From assembly GCA_018287875.1 (NCBI GenBank), contig JAGVVL010000018.1, forward strand, positions 496,001 through 560,000: 64,000 nucleotides of DNA, given 5' to 3'. Shown here piece after piece: positions 34,068 to 44,600 of this stretch. The translations under genes were made by a program, and so were the position numbers. The DNA is from Nigrospora sphaerica (taxonomy: Eukaryota > Ascomycota > Sordariomycetes > Amphisphaeriales > Apiosporaceae). Each line of letters opens with the position of its first letter. Positions within the stretch are counted from its first letter, which is position 1. The notes under the pieces were generated by a model. That model did no database searches, was not told the origin of the DNA, and worked only from the letters and a program-made list of their open reading frames with translations.

Positions 34068-35126
34068 GGTTGCAGGACGGTGTGAGTTTGTAGCCTGCAG
34101 TTTTGGCTATGGGCCAGGCTGAGATCAGAGGTAGCCTCCAGGGCGTTTTATCACCTCCGATAGTACCTCCGCATCTCGGAAATCGGGAGACCGGGTTCTA
34201 AGCCCCAAGTTAGAAAGAGGGGTTATACGTAAGTCCGCGCTATGGGGTGGGTCAGACGCTGTGGGACGAGCTCCTGGTGTTTCCTCTGTCCTCGTGGCAA
34301 CTCTTCAAATAGCACTTGAGGACCACTTATCCACCGGGGCCGGTGGGGTACTTAGGTGTATGCAGGGGGTGGTGCTTGGTGCGTATATCCGCCCATTCTC
34401 CCCTTCTGTAGGGATGTAAGTTGTATCATGTGTTGCTTCTCGGTGAATTCTCATTAGCGGCATCAATGCTAAACTCGAGAATCTAGAAAACACCGTGAAA
34501 ATCGCTTCCTTTCCGATGCGGTGGTCTTATTTAAGGTTTCCGCACCCACCCAGCCTTGCAGGGGTATAGATAGGATTCCACGGTACCTCGGATCGTCAAA
34601 ATAAGGTTTCCTCATTCCCATCTAAACTGGGTTGATACCAGGCTCGCTAGGTGCGCAGTTTTAACTAGAGAAATGGTGGAATTTGTCTAAACCCGCTTAT
34701 ATCTCTGCTAGGATTCAGAGTACTCGCGCTGCAAACCGGCAAGCTCCCCCAAACCCGTTTCGCATGCCGCTTTTGAGGTACGGTACAGTAGTTTTTAAGG
34801 TTTGACATACCGGGTTTTAAGGTTTAAGCGGCGTAAATACGCGTAATGCTTCGCATTCTCCTATGCTATGTCACTAGAGTGTTGTATTCCAACAAGGAAC
34901 TACTAGTCAGCAAGCTGCTTATGATCTTCAATAGACTGGATTTATCCCGTGACGTCCCCGAAGCGTCTTAGAGCTAATCATTGCGTTGAGTACGTGATTG
35001 AGATGGGGAATTTTGTGCAAGCACTTCGGTAAAGTGTCTTCTCGGTTCTGTTTGTGATACGGAAGTAACATGTTGTCGCGAGCGAGCTACTTGGATAAAT
35101 GGAGCATACCAACTTTCATTCTCCCC
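34068..35126. other. Intergenic between hydrolase and MCO-like gene
   Basis: No supported gene. It should hold the hydrolase promoter and the MCO-like 3' untranslated region. Confidence 0.5.
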
Positions 35127-37399
35127 CTAACCAAAAATTCCATCGTGCTTCGGCGTGAACTCGACGTGGGGCATGTTGCGGGCAATTTCGGGCACTTCCG
35201 CATGCGTTCCTTTATCCATGCCCTCAAGCAGGGGCGCTGCCATGCCCAGCTAGATTGTAGGTTAGCTTTGAATCGATACAAACAGGTGGTGAGGTACTTA
35301 CCGCATAGTACTTTAACTTGTTGGAATGCAACATCGTGGCGCCGCGAACACGGACTTGCCACCGCAAGACGGCCCAGCCCAGCGGTGGCACGTCATGCAC
35401 GTGCTGCTGAGCCGGCGTCTTGACGTTCAGCTCCACTCCTGCCTTTAGAGCATCCCCGACCGTGTCCCATTCCCAGGACGTGTGGGCTTGGGAACCAAGC
35501 AGGAATATGGAGTCCCCGTGTTTATACAGCGGAACTGTGTCGTTCAAGTCATTCTGGATGATGACGTCCACTGTCGTACCCCACGGCAGATCGCCGACGA
35601 TGGGCGCCTCCACGTTGGACGGATCTTCAATCATAAGTGCCGGAGCCATCTGGGAGTGAAATAGCTGCCATGGCTTCTTGTTGAGGAAGAACTCCGGGAC
35701 ATACTTTTCGTACTTGGAGGGCTGGCTGCCCATCCGGAAGTGGAGTGTCTTATTGGCGGACGGCGGTGCCGAGGGCGGGTATGGTGCCAACGATCCGGGT
35801 GTCGTCGTGTTACATGATGCGGCCAGGGAGCCGTCTGGCAACACACAAGGAGGCCTGCCACTTCTAGGGCTGGGTACGGCCATAGGAGCTCCATGCTGCG
35901 GGTAGCGCAAGGCCTAGATCAGGTCAGCATTATGGAAGGCCGGAATGCTCGGTGGGCGGTGGGACGCACTGGATACCGCAGGATGGAAACTCCCTGTAGG
36001 TTCTGATGACTGCTCGTCGATACAAAACGCATAGCGTAGTCAGCAGCCTCTTGGTCCAGCTTGATCAGAACCGTGTATCGCACGCCGTTGGTGAGATATA
36101 GGACGTCGACCAGTTGGGGTTCGACGAAGCCACCGTGATTAGCGACAATCCACATCTTGTGGTCGTCGATGCTGAAATGAAGCGCGTGCTCCAAGGACAG
36201 GCTCAGCACGTTGAGCATGATCCAGGGTCTGCCGTGAGTGTGGATGATCTGTCCTCGTGCCCAGGTTAGAATGGTATCCAGGGAACGGGAGCTGGTACTT
36301 GCCTCCATGTCGGCTTCCGTTGGCGTGCATGGAACGCCTTTGTTTCCCTCTTCGATGGCACATCCAGACTCGTCAAGTGCGCGGCCATTGAGAATCGTAT
36401 AGTCCGGGTGGCGGCAGAAGCGTCGGCCTTTGGAGTTAATCAAGATGGAATCATAACAGTTGAGGTTGACGCCCTCGCTCCTCATTTCCAGCACCCGCCA
36501 GCCAATATCGCGCCGGTAGTAATTCCATAGAAGCATGTGCTGAACATTGACCTCAGCTTCCCGAATGAAAGCCAGCTCGTCGGGGCGCGACGTGATCATG
36601 TGATAAGGGCGCGGGCGGGAGGGCGACGGAGCCACGTAGGCAAGACCATGGGCTCCGTCCGCAATGCCGACGCCGGTGTGATCGGCGTACCAGTTTAGGC
36701 CCCACTCCCCAGCTGTGTCGTAGCGGGTAGTAAAGTTTCCTCGCTGGAATACCCCATACTGCATATTCTTCAGTGTTTGTCAGTGCATATGGTCACTTCC
36801 AGACTCACCTGGTTCAGGCCGCCAGTACCATCATTCCAGAAACCGAAACTGCAGAACGTCAGTAACCGAGTGGTAACATGGCTCTTAGTAGTCACTCACG
36901 TCCTGTGACTCATGCCGGACCAGTGGAACGACACCTGCGCAAAGAGGTCGTTGTGCACGTTCAGCTCCACGATGTCTCCTTCTTCCGCTATGATGGTAGG
37001 GCACGGCGTCATTCCATTGCACACAAATATGCCCCTCCAAAAGCCACCATCTGCAGATCGCGGTCAGACTCAGGCTCGTCCTGGCCGAGCGTATGCGCCA
37101 TTTAGGCGACACTCACCTAAGTTCATCCATCGAGCACCGACGGTCAGGTTGTATCGCCGTGTAGGCTTGTCGGTGCCTGTGGCCTGAGAGGCAATTACAT
37201 TGCCCAGGCGATGGTCCAGCCTGTATCCCACCAGATTGAAGAGCAACCAAGCGATGAGAGACAAGACAGTCACCGGGGTTATGATTCTCCAGTGGTATCT
37301 TTTTGCAGCTGACCGAGGTCGCGGCATCTCTGCTTCGTGTAAAAGCTCATGGTCTGGAAGGGCCTTTGTGCATTCGTGGGTACGAGTTGAGTACTCCAT
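35127..37399 (-). CDS. Multicopper-oxidase fold protein lacking copper ligands
   Basis: Six exons: 37399-37117, 37050-36900, 36848-36809, 36758-35970, 35895-35302, 35249-35127. Sum 1980 bases, 659 residues, no frame lesion. A cytosolic head with basic residues precedes one transmembrane helix (ITPVTVLSLIAWLLFNLVGY). Three cupredoxin domains follow: RRYNLTVGARWMNL, CNGMTPCPTIIAEEGDIVELNV, WGLNWYADHTG, LEHALHFSIDDHKMWIVANHG, WGTTVDVIIQNDL. The four copper motifs are eroded: HWHG is HWSG, WYHSH is WYADH, HPxHxHGH is VPLYKHGD, and HCHxxxH is HSNKLKY. The intact frame with selective ligand loss points to a non-oxidase role. Expected topology: type II membrane protein facing the lumen or outside. 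Confidence 0.88.
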
Positions 37400-38273
37400 G
37401 GTTGAGACGGCGCTACTTCATGAGGTTTGCACTGCATAAGATTGAAGAGATAGATTCTTGAAATCTTTAAATTCAAAAATGTCGTAAGCGCATGATTCTT
37501 TGGTTTTCAGGTGCGGTAAGATATGTCCACTATTGCTGGTCCTATGACCAACGGGCACCGTTTCGAACAAAAAGTCCTCGTAGCAAGGTATCCGTCCTTG
37601 CTCGCCCTATGCTGTACATCTCTGCAGTCTTCCCCCCTCCCTTGAGAGTAAATCGTAAGCCTGTCAAACAATAACCTGATCGAGCGTTGTAAGCGATGAT
37701 CTTCCCCGCTCGCCCCGATAGCGTCTCTGGGCTGAAAAGACGCCCCGCATAGGAGCGTGCTGTAGTCCGAAGATTCGTGCGAGTCATTCAGATGTGTAAA
37801 GGTATTCAAGATCGATATGGATCGAGTGGCGGGTGGTTGGTGATTTCAGCCCGTTCCCCCAAAAGATGGAGCAGCTGCGAGGTGGATAGTACCCTACCAA
37901 GATCTTCGTGGTGGTCACCGATGTGGATAAAATATTTGCTCCATGGGGATGCAGGTCGGTGTACTCGTAGTGGAGATCGCCGCCCGACGATCCCACATAG
38001 TTCGACGCGTCACGAGTACCTATCCCATCGCAGCTTGAGATCCACAAACGCAGTGACGAGCAAGTGGTCCAGGCTTTTCTATGGCCGGTATACAAGGACC
38101 TCGGCACTGAGAAGATACAATGTACAATAGGAAACACTTATCATATGGTTGATCGTCTGGTAACCAGTAGCACTTATATAGCTCTTTCAGGAATGGTTAT
38201 GATCAATCAGAATCGTCCTGGTGGACATGCCCTCCCTTTTCACTTCGCATCGTACTTGAAAACCTCCTATGCA
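37400..38273. promoter_or_regulatory. Shared divergent promoter of the two MCO genes
   Basis: The two genes are transcribed away from each other across about 870 bases. Minus-strand frames at 37507-37809 and 37784-38137 have no motif I recognise and are probably chance. A bidirectional promoter would co-express the pair; that is inference from layout. Confidence 0.45.
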
Positions 38274-40470
38274 ATGCTGGCATTATTTCCATTGCTCGCG
38301 GCATCGCTGGTCAGTGGCGAGCGCGTTCGCCGGTACAATCTGACTCTCAGTTACGCTTGGGATAAGCAAGGCGCGTCTTCTGTCATTCAATTTTACCCAA
38401 GTTTGACGTACTGACCTTGACACTAGATGGCCATGGCCGCCCAACATTTCTAGTAAACGGAAACACGCCAGGACCGGTTCTCACCGTGGACGAGGGTGAG
38501 GTCCTTGAGGCGTTCGTTGATAATCAGTTAGCCATTGAGACCACCCTTCACTGGTACGATGAGCCACCTTCCACACCTGTACTGCCTTTCTGGGAACTGC
38601 TGGACAAAGAATGACTGACTGACCTGGCAAATTTCGAAGGCATGGCATCTACCAAATCAACGAACCCTGGCTTGATGGTGTTCCAGGTGTAACCCAGGTT
38701 CGCAGCTCCGCGATCTCCGGCGGGGGGTCATGTTCAAGGCTGATATTCAGACCAGTGGGCCACCGCCCCAAGAGACAACTACACGTATCGCTTCACGCCT
38801 CAAGGCCAGTACGGGAGCTACTTCTACCACGGCCACTTTGGACCAGCCTTTGCTGACGTACGTTGGTCGTGACTGGGCGGGGAGAAAACAAGTACTGACC
38901 ATTCCTACAGGGCCAAAGAGGTCCCCTGTGGATCACGCCAGCAGACTGGCGCCCTCGGCCATACCATCTCGTTTCTTCGAACAAGCAGGACATCAAAGCC
39001 ATGCGCGAGGCAGAGAAGAACCCGCGCCATATCGTCATTGCTGACTGGAATGACCATCCCATGGATATGTACCTGGTCCGCTTCCGCGATACCGAGTACA
39101 TCCCGGTCTGCGCAAACAGCCTCACCCTGAACGCGAAGGGGGGCACCCGATGTGAATCGGCCCAGGCCATCGAAGAAGCGGGCGGGCCCGGACGCAACGA
39201 GCGTGGGTGCCAGTACATGATTCCGGGGCACCAGTTCACCAACATCGAGCGCTGCGTTGAGACGCATCCGGAACTCGAGGTCGTCCAGGCCCAGCCGGGC
39301 CAAGAATGGGTTTGGATCAACTTCATCAACTCGGGAGCACATCACGAGCTGGGTATTAGCATCGATGAGCATGATTTCTACGTTGTTGCTGCCGATGGGG
39401 AGTTCGTACATCCTCAGAAGGTTGTGCGCACACATGTGAATCTGGGAGAGCGGACGAGGTAGGAGTTGGCCTCAATACCCTTGTACGCTGAGATGCACTG
39501 TGCTCACCCAGTTTACCTGGTAGTATCCTGGTTCACTTGAACAAGGCGCCCGGCGACTATGCTCTAAGATTGCATTCGCTCCGATATGAGCAAGTCATCC
39601 AAGGCGCTGGTATACTCCGCTACCCTACTACCAAGGTATATTTTGGCCTTCTCATCGGAACTCGTTCGCCCCGGTGCTGACGAATTTACACACAGGACTT
39701 GTCGACTCAATCTAACCGCACCGTACCCACTACAAAGCCGTGGCTTCATCTTAACGGCAGCGTCATCGATCCAGCCAGCAAGGTCATGGATGAAATTGCA
39801 CTTGCGCCGTACCCTCCACGGCCGCCGCCTCCAAAGGCAGACTTCAGCCTCAAATTCCTTGTGAACAAGACGGGTCCGGCGACTTGGGTGCTCAACGCGG
39901 AGCCACACGAGTTCTTCCGTCAGAACGTGCCGCCCATCATTTGGAGCGAAGCCTCCCGCGGGCCCACGTCGTGGGGCAACTCGCACGGCTTCCTCAAGAA
40001 CGGATCCGTTGTCGACCTCATCATCGAGAACGGGGCCAACATCGACTCAACACACCCGTTCCACAAGCACAACCACAAGGTCTGGATCATCGCCCAGGGC
40101 CGTGGCGGGTTCCGTTGGAAGGACGTCGACGACGCCATGGCCAACGGCGGCGCTCACTTCTTCAACCTCGACAACCCACCCTTTCGTGACGGGTTTTCGC
40201 TCTATGGCGGCGAGGGAAACTTTGTCGTCGTGCGCTACGAGATCACCTTTCCGGCCGTGAGCATGCTGCACTGCCACATGATTCATCATTTCGCCGTACG
40301 TATCGTCCACAATATAACTTCAAGCTGATGGGAGCTAACGCATATAACAGGCTGGGCAGCAAGTCATCTTGTTAGAGGGCATGGAGGTCATGCCGCCGGT
40401 CCCACAGGAGCTGAAGGATAAGCCCCACGTAGAGTTCCAGTTCCCTCCGCACTACGGTCCTATGGATTAG
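38274..40470 (+). CDS. Secreted multicopper oxidase (laccase-like), all copper motifs present
   Basis: Eight exons: 38274-38370, 38427-38553, 38640-38697, 38756-38857, 38911-39458, 39512-39635, 39696-40295, 40351-40470. The sum of 1776 bases gives 591 residues. The start at 38274 gives a signal peptide (MLALFPLLAASLVSG) followed by RRYNLTLSYAWDK. Splicing across 38554-38639 rebuilds LHWHGIYQINEPWLDG. Other copper motifs are FYHGHFG, HPFHKHNHKVW and LHCHMIHHFAAGQ. The axial type 1 position, usually Met/Leu/Phe, is Gln. The first intron uses a GC donor (GCGCGT) with CTGAC branch and CTAG acceptor. It should oxidise phenols to radicals with O2, for coupling or dearomatisation of a pathway phenol. 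Confidence 0.9.
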
Positions 40471-41676
40471 GAATATGTATATACGATTCCATGTGGTCCC
40501 AATACTGGTCAATGTATTTTGTTGACTTTAAGAATGTCTTCAGCTGGTTTCCTATTTATCCCTCCTTAGCCACTAAGTATCAGACGGGCCGCAAGTGAAT
40601 CACAAGTTATCAATAGAGTATGTGTTCAATTAGGAGCATTCCACATATATGCCCAGCCTCAACGGTAAGTCGCGCACCAAGTACTATCCCAAGACGCAGG
40701 AAACTATGCCCTGTAGTCCTCTTATGTTATAGCTAGTTTTGTTTCCTTTTCACCACGAGCCGGCTCAAGGACGCGTGCAAAGACTATGATGCTTTCTAGT
40801 TCTTTTTTGATTTCAATCTTCCGCGCCTGAGGCAAAGCAATTGGGTCGTCATACTACCGGCCTTTCGGTTCTTAGACCCGGATGCCGGCATTGGTAAGGG
40901 TATATGCCATATACAGCCCTTCTTAATTGGAAACTACGTGAGGACTCAGCTACGAATAAGCTCGCCCCCCTATTAAAGAGCCAAACCCCCAAACAGCCAC
41001 TGGTTTCGGACAACAGATGAGGCAATCACAGACCTTCAACACTAAATATTTAAACAATCAAACATTTTACAGATATGAAAATGACATCTCAAGAACCATT
41101 GTTTTCCGCTTTTTCGTTTAATACCAATATCGATAGATGAAGTGTAGTTAGCTGCCGCTCTTCTCTAAGTGGCCTAAGGTTAATTAATCCGCTTAGTCGC
41201 TAAGTAATATAACGTCACTAAGCATTAGTTAACTACTAAATTTAATTACAAGCCTTTTAAAAGGCATGCCTAAGAGCATCACTAAGCCCTCAATAAGAAG
41301 TAAGATGTTACGACCCAGACGAGCCAACAAACCACAGGAACGGATAAGCGCCATGCAGCCAAGGGCCACTGGACAAACAAACAAATCAATGCAGCAAACA
41401 AACAAGACACCAGCCACAAGCAGCCACGCGAGCCACGCCAAGACCAGGGGTCACGTGACGCAATATGAGCGATATGTGGTCAGCAAACATATTCCACATA
41501 TCGACCCCTGTCGCTTACCCATCCGATATGTTAAGATATGTGGAATCACAACATATCCAACATATCCAAGTGAGGGAATGACTTGGTATATAAGTTAGAA
41601 GGATTTCCTAGTTAAACAGTCATTACCTTAGTGATCAATCTAAGCATCTATCTCACCTATAGATGGGAGTAATCTC
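40471..41676. other. Intergenic with palindromic, TATA-bearing repeat-like stretch before the LINE
   Basis: AT-rich from 41040. At 41470-41570 there are inverted repeats (CGATATGTGG...CCACATATCG) and several CATATCC words, then GGTATATAAGT at about 41583. This resembles the promoter end of a transposon LTR but no partner LTR was found. Confidence 0.35.
41661..41676 (+). repeat. Left target-site duplication of LINE copy 2
   Basis: AGATGGGAGTAATCTC, repeated exactly at 47410-47425. Eight extra bases, AACACACA, lie between it and the start of LINE homology at 41685. Confidence 0.9.
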
Positions 41677-44600
41677 AACACACACCTTCCTTCTTATTTA
41701 TTCTTTTCTGGCACCTGCTGTTAGTGCTAGCCCGCTATTTACTGCCAAATCCTTAACAACCCTCCAACAGCGACTCAACGCCAACCTAGAGGCCAGATGG
41801 ACTCTGGGACCATCATTGTGATGGCTTCACCTCCTTATGAGGACACCACCGATGAGGTGATAACAGGAAACGACTCTCCCGACCACCTTAAAGAAGCTTC
41901 CCCCACTTATACTCACAAGAGGAAGCGAACGGGGCAGAATGAGGCCCCTACGAACGGTCCACTGCGAAACCGAAGGAAGGTCGACGACACTCGAGAAACT
42001 TCGGCGACAGAAGAAGCCGCGACTATGGTGCAAGGACACCATCCGGCTTCGGACGCACTATCCCCGATTTTGAGTGATATAAACAAACGACACAACACCC
42101 GACGATCGGTGCTTGCCAAGATTGCTCACGCCTTAGATAGCATTATCGAAGAATACCGCGACGAAGATAAGGAATTAGCTGCGGAGATCACGAAAGGTTT
42201 TACGGCGTTTCTATAGGGGAAGACCGGGGACACAATTTGCCCCCACCCGAAAGAACGCCTCCTGCCGGAGACCAGCCCGACCCGTGTGGAACCTCTCGGG
42301 GCCCCCACGCGCAGCTAAGCCGACGTCGCACGAGCGGGACAGAAACCACCGCCTCAAGACAGTGTAAACAAGCGGATCCAGTAAGCGAATCAACGAGAGG
42401 ATCTCCGAGTTCTCGTGAGGATCCTAGAGGCACACCGAAACTGGGCACATACCCAATATAACTTCGCCCTACGACAGGCTATATATAAGACCCTCGACCT
42501 ATCTTTAGTCGACGTCCCCGATATCTACTATATAGCTATGGGCGTCGCCGTCCGCCTAAGAAATAAAGAAACGAAGGAGATACTTCTCCGAAGGAAGGAA
42601 GAACTAGCACGAAGCCTCCGAGTTAACATAGTCGAGGTCCCGGTCATATGGGTTAACTATGTGGTCCCCGGCTACCTAACATGCTTTCCGAATATCTTCG
42701 GCGAGATATTCGAGACCGAAGCACTCTTACAAGATAAAGTTATTGCGTAAACCGGCGTCGAGCTAGTAAGCGTGCGCTAGTCGCGATAGGAACCGATACC
42801 GGGGACAAATAAGAGATTATGCATTATCTCGTTCCTATAGAAAGTCCTTCCGTTTCGGCTCTTCGTAGCGAGCGGGCTCGCCTGTCTAATCGAGAAGCGC
42901 ACGCCTCCTAGTTAACACAACCCAGGATACCAAGGATACCACCTAAGCCGAGTTTGCACACGAATTAATAAATACGAGAACTGCAGCGCCCGGCTCCCGG
43001 CAAGACATAACCACCTACAGCTATACTAGGAACGCCCACGATATACGAACTGCTACAGGCCAGCTCCAGCGAACCACAAGAACTATCCGGCGAAGCCAGT
43101 GGTAAAGAAGGGTAAGTTAGTACGCCTTACACGAAATGAGCTCGCTAAGATCCGCTAGACAGGCAGCCTTCTTTACAAGACAGCCCAACCTTAAGGAACA
43201 AGCTAGGGAGATAACATATAAGAGGAATCTAGCCTAAGATTAGACACGCCTAATGTCGATAGGAACACCGTCGATGTGGCTATGGAGGACCCGACTCACA
43301 CACCCCCGGAAGCCCTAGGAAAACGACCTCAGCTCACCTAAAAGAACAAGACAAAGCGTAGCTAACGGAACATCCCACGTATCAACTACCGCGTGCTCGA
43401 CAGTATAGCTAGTGTGGACTATGAATAGGGCAAGCGATTAGACGCACTCGACACACACCAGGTTAGGATAACAAGTCCTACAGGTGGCGCAGGCTAACGT
43501 GGGCAAATCGTCACCAGCCCACACGGCCTTACTACAGCAATGCTAGGAGGACCACATAGACGTGATTCTCGTGTAGGAGCCATCCGTTATGAACGACGGC
43601 AGGAATAGATTTAACTCGCACCCAGGCTATAGTGCTTACATCCCGGTCGACCACTAGGACAGCACTTCCACCTAGCCCCAGGTTATAACTTATATCCGGA
43701 AAGACAGCAGGCTAAAGACAAGGTTAAAGAGGCTATAGAAGACTAGAGATCTCCTATAGCTCGAGATCGACCACTTCACCTTCATTAATATATACAGACC
43801 CCTAGATAAGCCACTAAGCTAGGCAACACGACTCCTCTTAGCCTTACAACCACCACCCAATTGTGTGGTTACAGGGGACTTTAACGTATAGTACAACGCC
43901 TAGGACCCAGATATCCGACAAACCCGGAACGCGGGGCTCGAGATCCACGACTAGGCCGTCGCAAATGGACTCAGCTATATAGGAGAGATAGGAGTCCCGA
44001 TAAACGTGGCGGGGCATACTATCGATCTAACATTCTCGAACATCCCTTTCGCTATAGCGGTGGTAGACTCCAAACTCCAAACAGGGGCAGACCACGAAAC
44101 GATCCGACTCTCCATTCTAAAGAACGGTCGCATATTTAAGATGCAGTATCGATACTCTATACCGGAAAATAAGCTGAAAACCTTCGCCGGTATCATCGAA
44201 CTAGGTCTGCAAAGCTGCACGCCACTCCCTCCGACACCTACAACAGACTAGCTGGACCTGCAGGCGACGGAGATCCTAAGCCTTTTACAAAAAGCGCTAG
44301 AAACAGTCGGGAAACAACCTATTAAAAACGGCTGTGACGCACTATAGTGGACCGACACCTGTCGGGAGGCCCGGGATGTATTCCGGCAAGCAAGAAGACA
44401 TTGCCAAGGGGATTGGAGACACCTTAAAGAGCGAAAACATTTCCTCGCGGTAGTGAGATAAGAGAAGCAGAGATACTGGCGGCAGCGAATCGACTCGATC
44501 CAGTCAGACGAAGACCTATATAAGGTGGTTCAATAGTATAAGCTACAGCCGGCTATTCCATCGCCCCCGCTTGTTATTAAGGACAAGACGATTAAAGACA

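Noticed and set aside
36885..37187. Independent small genes at the start of the leftward MCO-like gene
   Set aside because: They are out-of-frame readings of its exon 2 and first intron.
37784..38137. A gene within the divergent MCO promoter
   Set aside because: 117-codon frame without motif or splice support, in the space expected for promoters.
38417..38614. Reading HWYDEPP as a lost copper motif in the rightward MCO
   Set aside because: The GTACGA donor inside the Trp codon and the CGAAG acceptor splice to give HWHGIYQ, so the site is intact.
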